Positions 7,974-16,835 of a stretch of DNA of 64,000 bases are shown piece after piece. Both the position numbers and the translations under genes were made by a program. This stretch comes from Salinirubrum litoreum (GTDB lineage Archaea; Halobacteriota; Halobacteria; Halobacteriales; Haloferacaceae): positions 1,240,001 to 1,304,000 of the forward strand of contig NZ_JAJCVJ010000001.1 in assembly GCF_020567425.1 (NCBI RefSeq), in the 5' to 3' direction. Every line of letters begins with the position of its first letter. The stretch's first letter is position 1. Below the pieces are notes generated by a model, which worked only from the letters and a program-made list of their open reading frames with translations, was not told where the DNA came from and searched no databases.

Positions 7974-10399
7974 GGGAGACCACCTTCGTTCCGAGTGCGA
8001 CCCCTGTAGACTTGAATCCGGCGGGCGACCACCTCCAGCAGGTACAGGAGCAGCGCGGCCGTCAGCAGCGCCCACGTCAGGTCGGTCTCGACGCGCCGGA
8101 CCCGCGTCGACTGCTCACGTGCGTACTCGGCGATCTGACTCGCCTCGTTCGGGGCGAACGTCCGCCCGTTCGTCGCCGCGACCGCCTGCGACAGCGCCGG
8201 ATCGCTCCCGAAGCCCGCGTACTCCGCCTCGTAGTTGGCGGCGTACTGCGCGTCCAGCACGTCGACGAAGCCGGTCTCCTCGGGTGTCACCGACGCGCGG
8301 TAGACGCCCTCGCTCGTCTGCCGGAAGTCGATCCCCTCGGCCTCCGGACGCTGGTCGCCCCGGTAGACGACGACCGTCTCCTCGCCGACGCGCGTGTCGC
8401 CGATCTCGGTGACGCCGGTCGCGCGCCGCTCCGGATCGCCGATTGCGTAGTTCGTCGATTTCGTCAGGAGCAGCGAGTCCGGCCGGGAGAGGAGGCCGTC
8501 GAGCGTCCCGTCCTCGCCGTAGGCCGTGATCGTGACGACCCGACCGAGGCCGTAGCGCCACGAGGCGACCGCCGGAGTCCCGTCGTCCGACGCGACGAGG
8601 AAGTCCCCGCCGGGTTTCATCGACACGTCGTTCACGCGGGCGGGACTGGCGGTCAACTCCACGCCGGAGGTGATGAACGTGTTCCCGTCCACCACGGTCA
8701 GCCCCTCGCCCTCGAACTGGCGAGAGGCCCCCCCGAACAGGAGGCGGAGGCGATCGGTCTCGGTCGCCCGGAGATACGACCCGCCGGACTCGCGGGCGAT
8801 CTCGCCGAGCACCTGCCCGTTCGGACTCGGACCGGTCCCGACCGAGACGACGCGGGTCCCGGCGGTCCCGAGTTGGGAGGCGATCCGGTCCGAGTTCGAG
8901 GCGGTGTCGGCACCGTCCGAGATCAGGATCACGGTCCCGCGGTCGCCGCCGAGCATCTCCTGTGCGCCCTGCAGGCCGAGGGCGATGTTGGTCGCCCCGC
9001 CGGCCTGCAAGCGCCTGATCCGATCCTCTAACTCGCCGCGGTTGTCCGAGAGCGACCGGATGTCGGCGACCCGGTAGGCGTTCTGGTTGAACGCGACGAG
9101 GCCGACCCGGTTCTCGTCGCCCAGTTGGTCCAGCACGTCCAGCGACACCGCCTTCTGGACGGTCATCCCCTGTTCGGCACTGCCGGAGACGTCGATCAGC
9201 AGGACGATGTTGGAACTGCCGCCGCTCCCCTCGCCGACTCGCACCGGGAGCATCGACGCGACCGGCGACTGGTCGTAGTCGCCGCCCTCGAAGGCGTTGT
9301 CGCCGCCGACCATCAGCAGGCCCCCGCCGTCGATGACGAACCGCTGGAGACTGTCGACGTTGCCGAGGTCACGCGCGGCGGTGTCCTGCACGACGACCGC
9401 GTAGTACGGCGAGAGGTCCTCGGGCACCGAGTCGGCACGCTCCACGTCGTACAGGTCCGAGAGGTAGCTCCGGAAGGGGTACGAGCCACGCGAGACGTAG
9501 AGGATCTTCGGGCGCTCGACGACCCGGACCGACTTGTAGAACACGTCGTTCGTGTCGAACTGGTCGCTGGTGGCGACCTCGGCCCGGATCTCGTGTGACC
9601 CCACGTCCTCGAAGGTGTGGGTGAACTCGACGCGCCCGCCGCCCTCGGTGAGTGGTCGCTCCAGCACCTGCTGGTTGTCCACCTCGACGCGGAGTGTCGC
9701 GTCGCCGGCCGGCAGGTTCACGCCGTCGACCGACACGAGGAACTGGCTCTCGATGCCGACGCTGGTCTTCGCCGGGCCGTTGACCGTCACGTAGCGCTCG
9801 GTGCGCTCCGGTTGAATCCGGACACGACTGATCGTCGCGTTCAGTCCGCGAGCGCGGTCGGCAGTTTCGGCAAGGGTTCGCCCACCGGTGACGCGACCGT
9901 CCGAGAGGACGACCACGGTCCCGTTCTCCCGCAGGTTCGCGCCGATCGCGTCCCCGAGTCGCGAGTCGGTCCCCTGGCCGATCGTGGCGGTCCGGACCGG
10001 GACACCCTGGCTCTCGATCCCCTCGGCCAGTGCCGCACCGTCGGCGTCGGTGACGCGCATGCTGTCGGACTCGTCGACGAGGAGCGTCACCTGCGGTTGG
10101 CCGGCGGTCTCGCGGGTGGCGACTGCGTAGGGTGCAGTCGCCGAGAGCACGACGAGCACGACGATCAGCAGTCGGCTCACGGCGAGCAGTCGTCGGCTCC
10201 GGGTGGACGCGGAGCCGATTCGTCGGTCGCCGTCCTCGGCGTCGTCTCGCCGGAGGATCAGCAGGTACAGCAGACCGACCGCGACCGGGAGCGCGAGCAG
10301 GGGCCAGAGCTGTTCGACCCCGACGGTGACGCCGTTCGGGAGGGTGTAGGTCGTCTGCAAGGGGAGTCCGTCGAGGCGTGTCGGGAGTACCGACCGCAT
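7970..10399 (-). CDS. large vWA-domain membrane protein of the MoxR operon
   Basis: An 809-residue protein. Two N-terminal membrane helices (about 32-50 and 72-93) are followed by a degenerate vWA-like domain beginning TLLVDESDSMRVTDADG and a beta-sandwich stretch. Next come a glutamine-amidotransferase-like segment (RPKILYVSRGSYPFRSYLSD) and a full vWA domain with the metal site DVSGSAEQGM and the later ISDGADTAS. It ends in a C-terminal helix (ALLTAALLLYLLEVV). This is the usual architecture of large BatA/BatB-like partners of MoxR. The ATG at 10399 makes a TGATG overlap with the preceding gene, and a GTG at 10402 is an equally coupled alternative. Confidence 0.92.
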   Translation of the reverse strand: MRSVLPTRLDGLPLQTTYTLPNGVTVGVEQLWPLLALPVAVGLLYLLILRRDDAEDGDRRIGSASTRSRRLLAVSRLLIVVLVVLSATAPYAVATRETAGQPQVTLLVDESDSMRVTDADGAALAEGIESQGVPVRTATIGQGTDSRLGDAIGANLRENGTVVVLSDGRVTGGRTLAETADRARGLNATISRVRIQPERTERYVTVNGPAKTSVGIESQFLVSVDGVNLPAGDATLRVEVDNQQVLERPLTEGGGRVEFTHTFEDVGSHEIRAEVATSDQFDTNDVFYKSVRVVERPKILYVSRGSYPFRSYLSDLYDVERADSVPEDLSPYYAVVVQDTAARDLGNVDSLQRFVIDGGGLLMVGGDNAFEGGDYDQSPVASMLPVRVGEGSGGSSNIVLLIDVSGSAEQGMTVQKAVSLDVLDQLGDENRVGLVAFNQNAYRVADIRSLSDNRGELEDRIRRLQAGGATNIALGLQGAQEMLGGDRGTVILISDGADTASNSDRIASQLGTAGTRVVSVGTGPSPNGQVLGEIARESGGSYLRATETDRLRLLFGGASRQFEGEGLTVVDGNTFITSGVELTASPARVNDVSMKPGGDFLVASDDGTPAVASWRYGLGRVVTITAYGEDGTLDGLLSRPDSLLLTKSTNYAIGDPERRATGVTEIGDTRVGEETVVVYRGDQRPEAEGIDFRQTSEGVYRASVTPEETGFVDVLDAQYAANYEAEYAGFGSDPALSQAVAATNGRTFAPNEASQIAEYAREQSTRVRRVETDLTWALLTAALLLYLLEVVARRIQVYRGRTRNEGGLP

Positions 10400-12297
10400 C
10401 ACAGATCACCCCGCCGACGCAGGTAGGCCAACTCGCCGAGTGCGACCACCAGCGCCCCGAGCGCGAGGTACTCGGTGATCGGATCGGGGACACTGCGTTC
10501 CTCGGTCCGTGCCCTGACACCGGCCTCGCCGCCCGCCACGTCCGGCGCGGTGACGGTCGACTCCGGTTCGCTCAGCAGGGCGACCGCGATGCGTCTCCCC
10601 TCGACGCCGGTGTCTGCGCTGGTGTCGCCCGCGCCGGGGCCGGCACCGTCGCCAGCAGTCGGCGTCGTGGTCGTCTGTTGTCCCTCACCACCACCGGTCG
10701 CACTCCCGATCCGGTAGAGGCCGACCTCGGTCAGCGGGACCGTCGTCGCGCTCACCGATCCGGAGGGTGTCTCGACGCGTCGCTCTGCGGTGAAGTCGAG
10801 ACTGCCGCCGGTCTCGCGGTTCAGCGTCGGGAGCGTCTCCCGGTCGGCGAGGTAGAAGACGGCACGCTTCCAGAACACCGGGTACTGGTAGTTGAACTTG
10901 AACGACGACGACGCCTCGATGTAGCCGTAGTAGAGCAGGCGTCCCTCGCCGCGGTCGGCGGTGGCGAGCAGGGGGTCACCGTCGTTGACCGCCACTTGGA
11001 GCGTCCCCTCCCGGAGCGTCCCGTCGACGTACTCGGTCGGGGCCTGGAAGTCGATGCCTCGCGTCAACTCGGTCTGTGCCCGGATCTGGGTCGTGGAGCC
11101 GGTTCGAAGCTGGCCCGGTTCGATCAGGAGCAGGTCGCCGTACTGGCTCGGGAACGGCTCCTGTGCCTGGATCGCCACGCCGCCGCCGCGCTCGACCGTC
11201 TCCCGGCCGGCGGCGACGTTGCCCGGCAGGAGTTCGTCGGGGTCGACGTTGCTGTAGACGATCACGTCGTACTCCTCGCTGACGGCGGTCGGCGGGTTCT
11301 TCACCGTCAACTCCACGTCGTCGATGACCGACAGCGCGGTCGTCAGGTAGCGGTTCCGGTCGTTCGTCAACACCAGCACGTCCACGGTCGGGTCCTCGGG
11401 CGCGGACAGCGGGAGTCTGTCGTCGGTCGGGAACGAGTCGCCCGGCGTCAGTCGAACCTCGCTCGCGCCCGCCGGGACGGTGAAGGTCCGGGTCGTCACG
11501 TCGTCCGGTTCGAGGGTGACGGTCGCGGTCTGCTGGCCGAGTTGGAGTTGGCGTGTCGCCTCGCTGTCGCCGAAGTTCTTCACCGAGACCGTCACCTCGG
11601 TCCCGGAGAACCGTCGGTCCACGATGCCGACGTTGTCGGTCCCGCCGCCGGCGAACTGCCGGAGTTCGACGAGGAGGTCGCGGGCGCGGGCCGTCTCGAC
11701 GGCCGACTGCCAGTCGGTGTCGTCCGCGAAGTCGCCGACGACGACGATCCGGGCGTTCTCGCCGGCGACGGCCGTGGCCTGCGAGATAGCGGCCCGGAGG
11801 TTCCCTTCGGTCGCGGTCGGGGCGAGTCCGTCGAGCGTGGTTCGCGCCTCGTCTGCGGTTCCGCCGCGGAGGGCAACGTCGGCGTCCGGGGCCGTGACCA
11901 CCACCGAGGTCGTCCCGCTGACCGCGCTTCTGGCCGACGCGAGCGCCTGCCCGAACCGGGTGTCGCCACCCGCCTCGGTCGCCATCGACGCGCTGGTGTC
12001 GACGACGAGCACGGTCTCCTCGACGGTCGACTCCTCCGAGACGGTGACGTAGGGGGACGCGAGCGAGACCGCCAGCAGGACCAGCACCGCGATCTGGAGG
12101 AAGAGGAGGAGATTCCGGCGTAACTGTTCGAGCAGGGGGTTGGTCGTATCCTGTCGGGTCTGTTCGACCAGAAAGCGGAGTGTCGGCAGATCGACCTCCA
12201 TCGGGTCGGGGCGGATCAGGTACAGCAGGATCACGGGGATCACCGACGCGAGGGCCAGGAGACCGAGGGGGGAGAGCACGAAGTCGGAGAGGGCCAT
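10399..12297 (-). CDS. BatA-type vWA membrane protein
   Basis: A 632-residue protein and first gene of the MoxR operon. The N-terminus carries the double-transmembrane BatA-like domain (about 7-27 and 64-83, with LRFLVEQTRQD between them). A vWA domain with metal site VVDTSASM follows, then a long extracellular beta-rich region and a C-terminal membrane helix (EYLALGALVVALGELAYL) ending in basic residues. A Thr/Gly-rich low-complexity linker lies near residues 535-565. Its stop overlaps the start of the second vWA gene. Together the two probably form the outward-facing part of a MoxR-dependent complex. Confidence 0.92.
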   Translation of the reverse strand: MALSDFVLSPLGLLALASVIPVILLYLIRPDPMEVDLPTLRFLVEQTRQDTTNPLLEQLRRNLLLFLQIAVLVLLAVSLASPYVTVSEESTVEETVLVVDTSASMATEAGGDTRFGQALASARSAVSGTTSVVVTAPDADVALRGGTADEARTTLDGLAPTATEGNLRAAISQATAVAGENARIVVVGDFADDTDWQSAVETARARDLLVELRQFAGGGTDNVGIVDRRFSGTEVTVSVKNFGDSEATRQLQLGQQTATVTLEPDDVTTRTFTVPAGASEVRLTPGDSFPTDDRLPLSAPEDPTVDVLVLTNDRNRYLTTALSVIDDVELTVKNPPTAVSEEYDVIVYSNVDPDELLPGNVAAGRETVERGGGVAIQAQEPFPSQYGDLLLIEPGQLRTGSTTQIRAQTELTRGIDFQAPTEYVDGTLREGTLQVAVNDGDPLLATADRGEGRLLYYGYIEASSSFKFNYQYPVFWKRAVFYLADRETLPTLNRETGGSLDFTAERRVETPSGSVSATTVPLTEVGLYRIGSATGGGEGQQTTTTPTAGDGAGPGAGDTSADTGVEGRRIAVALLSEPESTVTAPDVAGGEAGVRARTEERSVPDPITEYLALGALVVALGELAYLRRRGDL

Positions 12298-12372
12298 CGT
12301 CCACCGTGAGAACCCGGGGGCCTATGGCTGTTGTGCTGGTAGCCCCCGCCTACGACTGCGGACGACGACGGC

Positions 12373-13182
12373 TCAGTACAGTTCGTCGAGTTCGTCTTCG
12401 ACGTGGCTGTGTTCCTCGGCCGGGTACGCGCCGGACTCGACCGCCTCCTTGTAGCCGGCGACCGCCGACGCCATCTCGCCGCGCACGTCGCCGAACTGCT
12501 TCGAGAAGGGGGCGGCCGACTCGCTCAACCCGATCACGTCGTTGACGACGAGCACCTGCCCGTCACAGTCCGGCCCGGCACCGATGCCGACGGTCGGGAT
12601 GTCGATGCTCTCGGTGATCTGCCGGGCGACGTTCGCCGGCACGTGTTCCAGGACGAGCGAGAAGGCCCCCGCGTCGGCGTGCTGGCGCGCGAGGTCCAGC
12701 ATCTCGCGGGCCTCGTCGCGGGTCGTCCCCTGCCGGAACAGGCCCGTCTCCTTCACGTGCTGGGGGGTCAGACCGAGGTGGGCCTGTACCGGGATGCCGA
12801 GTCGGACGAGCGTCTCGGTCAACGCGACGGTGTGCGGTCCGGACTCCAGTTTGACCGCGTCGGCGTCCGCTTCCTTCAGCATCCGGCCGCAGTGCTCGAC
12901 GCTCTGGGCCTCGCTGACGCCGTAGGAGAGGAAGGGCATGTCGGCGACGACGAGGGCGTCGTCGGTCGCGCGGGCGACGGCGGCGGTCCGACTCGCCATC
13001 TCCTCGACGGTGACCGGGAGCGTGGAGTCGTAGCCGAGCGCCTCGTTGCCCATGCTGTCGCCGACGAGGATCACGTCCACGCCGGCCTCGTCGACGACCC
13101 GGGCGGTCGGGGCGTCGTAGGCCGTCAGCATCGTGATCGGCTCCTCGCCCGCCTTCGCGCGCAGTGATCGGACGGTGGTCAT
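12373..13182 (-). CDS. panB: 3-methyl-2-oxobutanoate hydroxymethyltransferase
   Basis: A 269-residue PanB that makes ketopantoate from 3-methyl-2-oxobutanoate for coenzyme A synthesis. MLTAYDAPTARVVDEAG, the metal-binding GDSMGNEALGYDSTLPVT, VKLESG, QAHLGLTPQ and the late IGAGPDCDGQVLVVNDV are all conserved, and the length is typical. No other pantothenate gene is in the window. It starts at the ATG at 13182. Confidence 0.96.
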   Translation of the reverse strand: MTTVRSLRAKAGEEPITMLTAYDAPTARVVDEAGVDVILVGDSMGNEALGYDSTLPVTVEEMASRTAAVARATDDALVVADMPFLSYGVSEAQSVEHCGRMLKEADADAVKLESGPHTVALTETLVRLGIPVQAHLGLTPQHVKETGLFRQGTTRDEAREMLDLARQHADAGAFSLVLEHVPANVARQITESIDIPTVGIGAGPDCDGQVLVVNDVIGLSESAAPFSKQFGDVRGEMASAVAGYKEAVESGAYPAEEHSHVEDELDELY

Positions 13183-13317
13183 ACTCGGCAGAGAGACGGC
13201 CCGTGTGGTAAACTCATGCGATTCCGGGGCGTGCCGACGCGGGTCGGAGGGTCGGCGCGGAGCGGACCGGACGCCGGAGACCGGCAGACCTTAGCCGGTT
13301 CGCCCGAAGCGTCGACC

Positions 13318-13692
13318 GTGCCCACACGAGTCGAGACCACCGATCCGGAGGGCGTGGACTACGGCTGGGTGATGCAGGTGACGTTCGTCGTCACCATCCT
13401 CCTCGGCGCGCCCGTGGTCGCGCTGGCGTCGACAGCCGTGACGCTCCCGACGTGGGGCGCTCGGGTCGGCTTCGTCCTCCGGGTCGGCGCGGTCGTCTGG
13501 ATCGTCGTCGCGGTCGGCGTCTTCCTGTACGCGAAGCGGACCGACGCCGGGGACGGTGGCGACGACCCAGACGAGATCGAGTCGGCGGACGACACCGGAC
13601 GCGAGTCGACCGATAGCGAGTCCGACGTGGGGAGTGGGACCGGCGACCGCGAGACGGCCGCCGGAGAGTCGGAACGTCACCCCGACGCCTGA
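13318..13692 (+). CDS. small membrane protein, DUF5822-like
   Basis: A 124-residue protein beginning VPTRVETTDPEGVDYGWVMQ, with two transmembrane segments (about 17-39 and 51-71) and a long acidic Ser/Asp/Glu tail. The sequence resembles the haloarchaeal DUF5822 family as I remember it; function is unknown. The GTG at 13318 is chosen because the conserved part begins there; the open frame from 13216 adds a basic, non-acidic leader. A palindrome with a TATA box follows 11 nt after its stop. Confidence 0.8.
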   Translation: MPTRVETTDPEGVDYGWVMQVTFVVTILLGAPVVALASTAVTLPTWGARVGFVLRVGAVVWIVVAVGVFLYAKRTDAGDGGDDPDEIESADDTGRESTDSESDVGSGTGDRETAAGESERHPDA

Positions 13693-13702
13693 CGGTTCTC
13701 TC

Positions 13703-13719
13703 CGGTATTTTTAATACCG
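13703..13719 (+). promoter_or_regulatory. palindromic TATA element before lsm-rpl37e
   Basis: The perfect palindrome CGGTATT-TTT-AATACCG has its AT core about 28 nt before the ATG at 13740. It is therefore the TATA box of a leaderless lsm-rpl37e transcript. Being 11 nt beyond the previous stop, the same sequence could also end transcription of the upstream gene through its T run. Confidence 0.65.
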
Positions 13720-13739
13720 AAACGCGAGGTGTTCCCGAT

Positions 13740-13982
13740 ATGAGTGGCCGACCGCTGGACGTACTCGAAGAGTCGCTGAACACCACCGTCACCGTCGAGT
13801 TGAAGGACGGGTCGTCGTACTACGGACTGCTGGCCGGCTACGACCAGCACATGAACGTCGTGCTGGAGGCCGCCGAGAGTGACGTGGCCGCGGACGACGC
13901 CACGCTGGGCGAGTTGGACGTGGAATCGGTCGAAGACACAACGATTATACGCGGCGATAACGTCGTCACGATCAAAGCATGA
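13740..13982 (+). CDS. Sm-like (Lsm) RNA-binding protein
   Basis: An 80-residue archaeal Lsm protein. Sm1 motif residues are [25 protein letters not shown] and Sm2 is [12 protein letters not shown]. Archaeal Lsm proteins form hexa- or heptameric rings that bind U-rich RNA and small RNAs. The stop overlaps the start of rpl37e (ATGA), the standard archaeal arrangement. Confidence 0.97.
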   Translation: MSGRPLDVLEESLNTTVTVELKDGSSYYGLLAGYDQHMNVVLEAAESDVAADDATLGELDVESVEDTTIIRGDNVVTIKA

Positions 13983-14152
13983 CGGGCGCAGGTACTCCCA
14001 GTCAGGGCAAGAAGAACAAGAAGACGCACGTCAAGTGTCGACGCTGCGGCGAGAAATCCTACCACGTGAAGAAGAAGCAGTGCTCCTCGTGTGGCTTCGG
14101 CAAGTCGGCGAAGCGACGCGAGTACGCGTGGCAGTCCAAAGCGGGCGAGTAA
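13979..14152 (+). CDS. rpl37e: 50S ribosomal protein L37e
   Basis: A 57-residue basic zinc-ribbon ribosomal protein. Cys20, Cys23, Cys35 and Cys38 form the zinc site (CRRC and CSSC). It is the expected partner of the upstream Lsm gene and overlaps it by 4 nt. Its Lys/Arg content is far from the acidic haloarchaeal average, as expected for an rRNA-binding protein. Confidence 0.97.
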   Translation: MTGAGTPSQGKKNKKTHVKCRRCGEKSYHVKKKQCSSCGFGKSAKRREYAWQSKAGE

Positions 14153-14315
14153 GCGACGTTCTCTCTCCGTTTCAGCACCTCCCGAGCGACCGCGCCGACG
14201 CTCTCCTCCGACGGCCGTGCCGGTTGCTCTCGACCCGGTCGACGTCACCGTGGATGTCCACGAACGTGCACATCTATCGCCGACCCAACCGGTGATTCGA
14301 CCACGAAGGCGTACG

Positions 14316-14324
14316 TTTTTACGG
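14316..14324 (+). promoter_or_regulatory. TATA box of purF
   Basis: TTTTTACGG lies about 26 nt before the purF ATG at 14346, so the message is probably leaderless. Confidence 0.55.
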
Positions 14325-14345
14325 GTGGACTGCACAGCCTCGCGC

Positions 14346-15848
14346 ATGGATCACGGGCGGGATCAGACGGGTGGCCCGCGAGAGAAGTGCGGTGTCGTCG
14401 GCGTCTCGCTGTCGGAGCGAAGTGCCGCGCGGCCGCTCTACTACTCGCTGTACGCGCTCCAGCACCGGGGCCAGGAGTCGGCCGGCATCGTCACTCACGA
14501 CGGCTTCCAGCAGCACAGCCACGTCGAGATGGGACTGGTCGGCGACGTGTTCGCCGAGGACGACCTCGACCAACTGAACGGGACGGCCGGCATCGGGCAC
14601 GTCCGGTACCCCACGGCTGGCGGGGTCAACACCTGCTGTGCCCAGCCCTTCTCGGTGTCGTTCAAGTCCGGGTCGCTCGGCTTAGCCCACAACGGGAACC
14701 TCGTCAACGCCGACGAGATCCGGGACGAGTTGGAGGGCCTCGGTCACGCGTTCACCTCGACCGGCGACACCGAGGTCATCGCCCACGACCTCGCGCGGAA
14801 CCTCTTGGAGGCCGACCTCGTTCGCGCCGTCAAGAAGACGATGGAGCGTATCCACGGCTCCTACTCGCTGACTATCTCCCACGACGACGTGGTGCTGGGT
14901 GTCAGAGACCCCGAAGGCAATCGCCCGCTGTGTATCGGCGAACTGGACGACGGCTACGTGCTCGCCTCCGAGTCGGCCGCCATCGACACACTGGACGGGG
15001 ACCTGGTCCGGGACGTCCGACCGGGTGAACTGGTCGTCCTCGATCGGGACGGCACAGGCTTCGACTCCTACCAACTCGTCGACCGCGACAACACGGCGCA
15101 CTGCTTCTTCGAACACGTCTACTTCGCTCGCCCGGACTCGGTGATCGACGACTCGCTCGTCTACGAGGTCCGGCGGACGCTCGGCCGGAAACTCTGGGAG
15201 GAGTCCGGCATCGAGACCGACGTGGTGATGCCGGTGCCGGACTCCGGGCGCGCCTTCGCCTCCGGCTACGCCGAGGCCGCGAACGGCACGACCGCAGAGG
15301 GCGAGGAGCGTCCCGAGGGCGACGACGGCGTCGAGTTCGCGGAGGGACTGATGAAGAATCGGTACGTCGGCCGGACGTTCATCATGCCGACGCAGGACGA
15401 ACGCGAACGCGCGGTGCGACTGAAGCTGAACCCGATCAAGTCCACGGTCGAGGGGAAGACCGTCACGCTGATCGACGACAGCATCGTGCGCGGGACGACC
15501 TCGACGCAGTTGGTGGAACTGCTCCGGGACGCCGGCGCGGAGGAGGTCCACCTGCGGATCGGCGCGCCGCCCATCGTCGCGCCGTGTTACATGGGCATCG
15601 ACATGGCCAGTCGCGAGGAACTGATCGCGGCCGGCCAGTCGGTCGACGACATCGGCGAGCAGATCAGCGCGGACAGTCTCTCGTACCTCTCCATCGACGC
15701 GGTCGCCGAGGCGCTGGGTGAGTCGCGGGCGGACCTCTGTCTCGGCTGTGTCACCGGCGAGTACCCCTACGACATCGAGGGCGAGACCACCGATCGGGAC
15801 GTCGAGCGCCCGCAGATCGGGGACACGTCGCTGGTCGCCGACGACTGA
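14346..15848 (+). CDS. purF: amidophosphoribosyltransferase
   Basis: A 500-residue enzyme that makes 5-phosphoribosylamine from PRPP and glutamine in the first step of purine synthesis. A 14-residue propeptide precedes the catalytic Cys15 in EKCGVVGVSL. The glutaminase domain has QHRGQESAGI and LAHNGNLVNA, the PRPP loop is TLIDDSIVRGTTS, and the C-terminal CLGC suggests the [4Fe-4S] type. An acidic insert near residue 320 (EGEERPEGDD) looks like a halophilic surface loop. The ATG at 14346 is set by the propeptide and the TATA box. Confidence 0.97.
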   Translation: MDHGRDQTGGPREKCGVVGVSLSERSAARPLYYSLYALQHRGQESAGIVTHDGFQQHSHVEMGLVGDVFAEDDLDQLNGTAGIGHVRYPTAGGVNTCCAQPFSVSFKSGSLGLAHNGNLVNADEIRDELEGLGHAFTSTGDTEVIAHDLARNLLEADLVRAVKKTMERIHGSYSLTISHDDVVLGVRDPEGNRPLCIGELDDGYVLASESAAIDTLDGDLVRDVRPGELVVLDRDGTGFDSYQLVDRDNTAHCFFEHVYFARPDSVIDDSLVYEVRRTLGRKLWEESGIETDVVMPVPDSGRAFASGYAEAANGTTAEGEERPEGDDGVEFAEGLMKNRYVGRTFIMPTQDERERAVRLKLNPIKSTVEGKTVTLIDDSIVRGTTSTQLVELLRDAGAEEVHLRIGAPPIVAPCYMGIDMASREELIAAGQSVDDIGEQISADSLSYLSIDAVAEALGESRADLCLGCVTGEYPYDIEGETTDRDVERPQIGDTSLVADD

Positions 15849-16127
15849 GTCGTACTCGATCTGGTGGTTTTCTCGGTGACTGTGCTGATGGATAGGGTTC
15901 TGGTCGACAGTTCCAGACGGGAGCGTGTACTTGTGACCGATACTGCACCGCAGACCGCGACCACGACAGCACCGAACTGCATCGACGACCGCGACAGCAC
16001 GGCAACCGCGACTCGTGCGAGGCGAGGAACCGCGACCGCAGACAGCACCGCGACAGCCACCGCAGACGACACCGCCACCGGCACCGCTACGATTGCTAGC
16101 GCACGGAACCGCCACCGCACAGCACCG

Positions 16128-16180
16128 CACCTCGGTCCTCCCCAGCCTCGCGGGGCGCACGAGAGCGCCCCGCTCCCTCG
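16128..16180 (+). repeat. conserved-flank hairpin module, copy A
   Basis: After the CCTCCCCAGCCTCG flank, the 9-bp stem GCGGGGCGC (16150-16158) pairs with GCGCCCCGC (16165-16173) around the loop ACGAGA, followed by the conserved TCCCTCGC. Other copies keep the flanks but use different stems. Confidence 0.75.
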
Positions 16181-16232
16181 CACGCGTCGGAGTCGCGCGC
16201 GCCGGATTTTGAGTCGAATTACACGCAACTCG

Positions 16233-16243
16233 GGGTTTATAAG
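16233..16243 (+). promoter_or_regulatory. TATA-like sequence inside copy A
   Basis: GGTTTATAAGC is a good haloarchaeal TATA match inside the otherwise GC-rich element. No coding start lies at the expected distance, so it could drive a non-coding transcript beginning near 16270. This is unproven. Confidence 0.35.
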
Positions 16244-16504
16244 CATCCTCGAACGTCTTATTCCTCTGACAGACGACCGGCTCGTCACCCGTTCCGGCCA
16301 ACTTCGGAACCCCGACAGGAAGCGATCTGCTGGCGACCGACACCGAGCAGTGTCCGAGCGACAGTGAGGACCTGCTCGCAGGTCGCGTCGCCAGCAGTCG
16401 GGGAGGTTCGGGGACGACTGCGACGACCGGGTTCCGAACCTTCCGACGACTCGCCGGGTGACGACCAGTGACGACACGATGGGGTCGCACATCTCGGGTG
16501 GGAC

Positions 16505-16835
16505 TGAAAGGGGCCGACCGCTCGATCCATCCCGGACGACGCAAGCCGGGCGGGACCGGAGGTCCCGCTGGAAACCGGCGCGCCGCGCCGGTGACAGAGC
16601 GAGACCGGAGGTCTCGCCAGCAGTCGGGCGACTCTCGGGTCGCCCGACGACACTGGACTGAGGGCGGTCAGCGAGCTGACCGCCCGAGGGAAGCGCGCAG
16701 TGGAGTCCCGGATGCCTTCGTGAGTTTGCGAACAGGGCGAGAGCGAAGCCCTCGCCAGCAACCGGCGCGGAGCGCCGGTGACGAAGGCTCGGGAGAGCTT
16801 GTCTCTCCCGGTGGTCGAGCGGTCGGGGGCTTTCA
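16505..16835 (+). repeat. clamp and hairpin chain of copy A
   Basis: The left arm TGAAAG-GGG-CCGACCGCTCGA (16505-16525) pairs with the right arm TCGAGCGGTCGG-GGG-CTTTCA (16815-16835), apart from an internal GGG/GGG. Between the arms lie perfect hairpins. Examples are CGGGACC/GGTCCCG (16551-16567), GCGAGACC/GGTCTCGC (16599-16617), TCGGGCGAC/GTCGCCCGA (16624-16647), GGGCGGTCAGC/GCTGACCGCCC (16662-16685) and CGGGAGAG/CTCTCCCG (16790-16810). Confidence 0.8.

Noticed and set aside
14682-16544. 620-codon minus-strand open frame across purF and copy A
   Set aside because: It lies opposite the conserved purF reading frame and continues into repeat sequence. No motif is seen.
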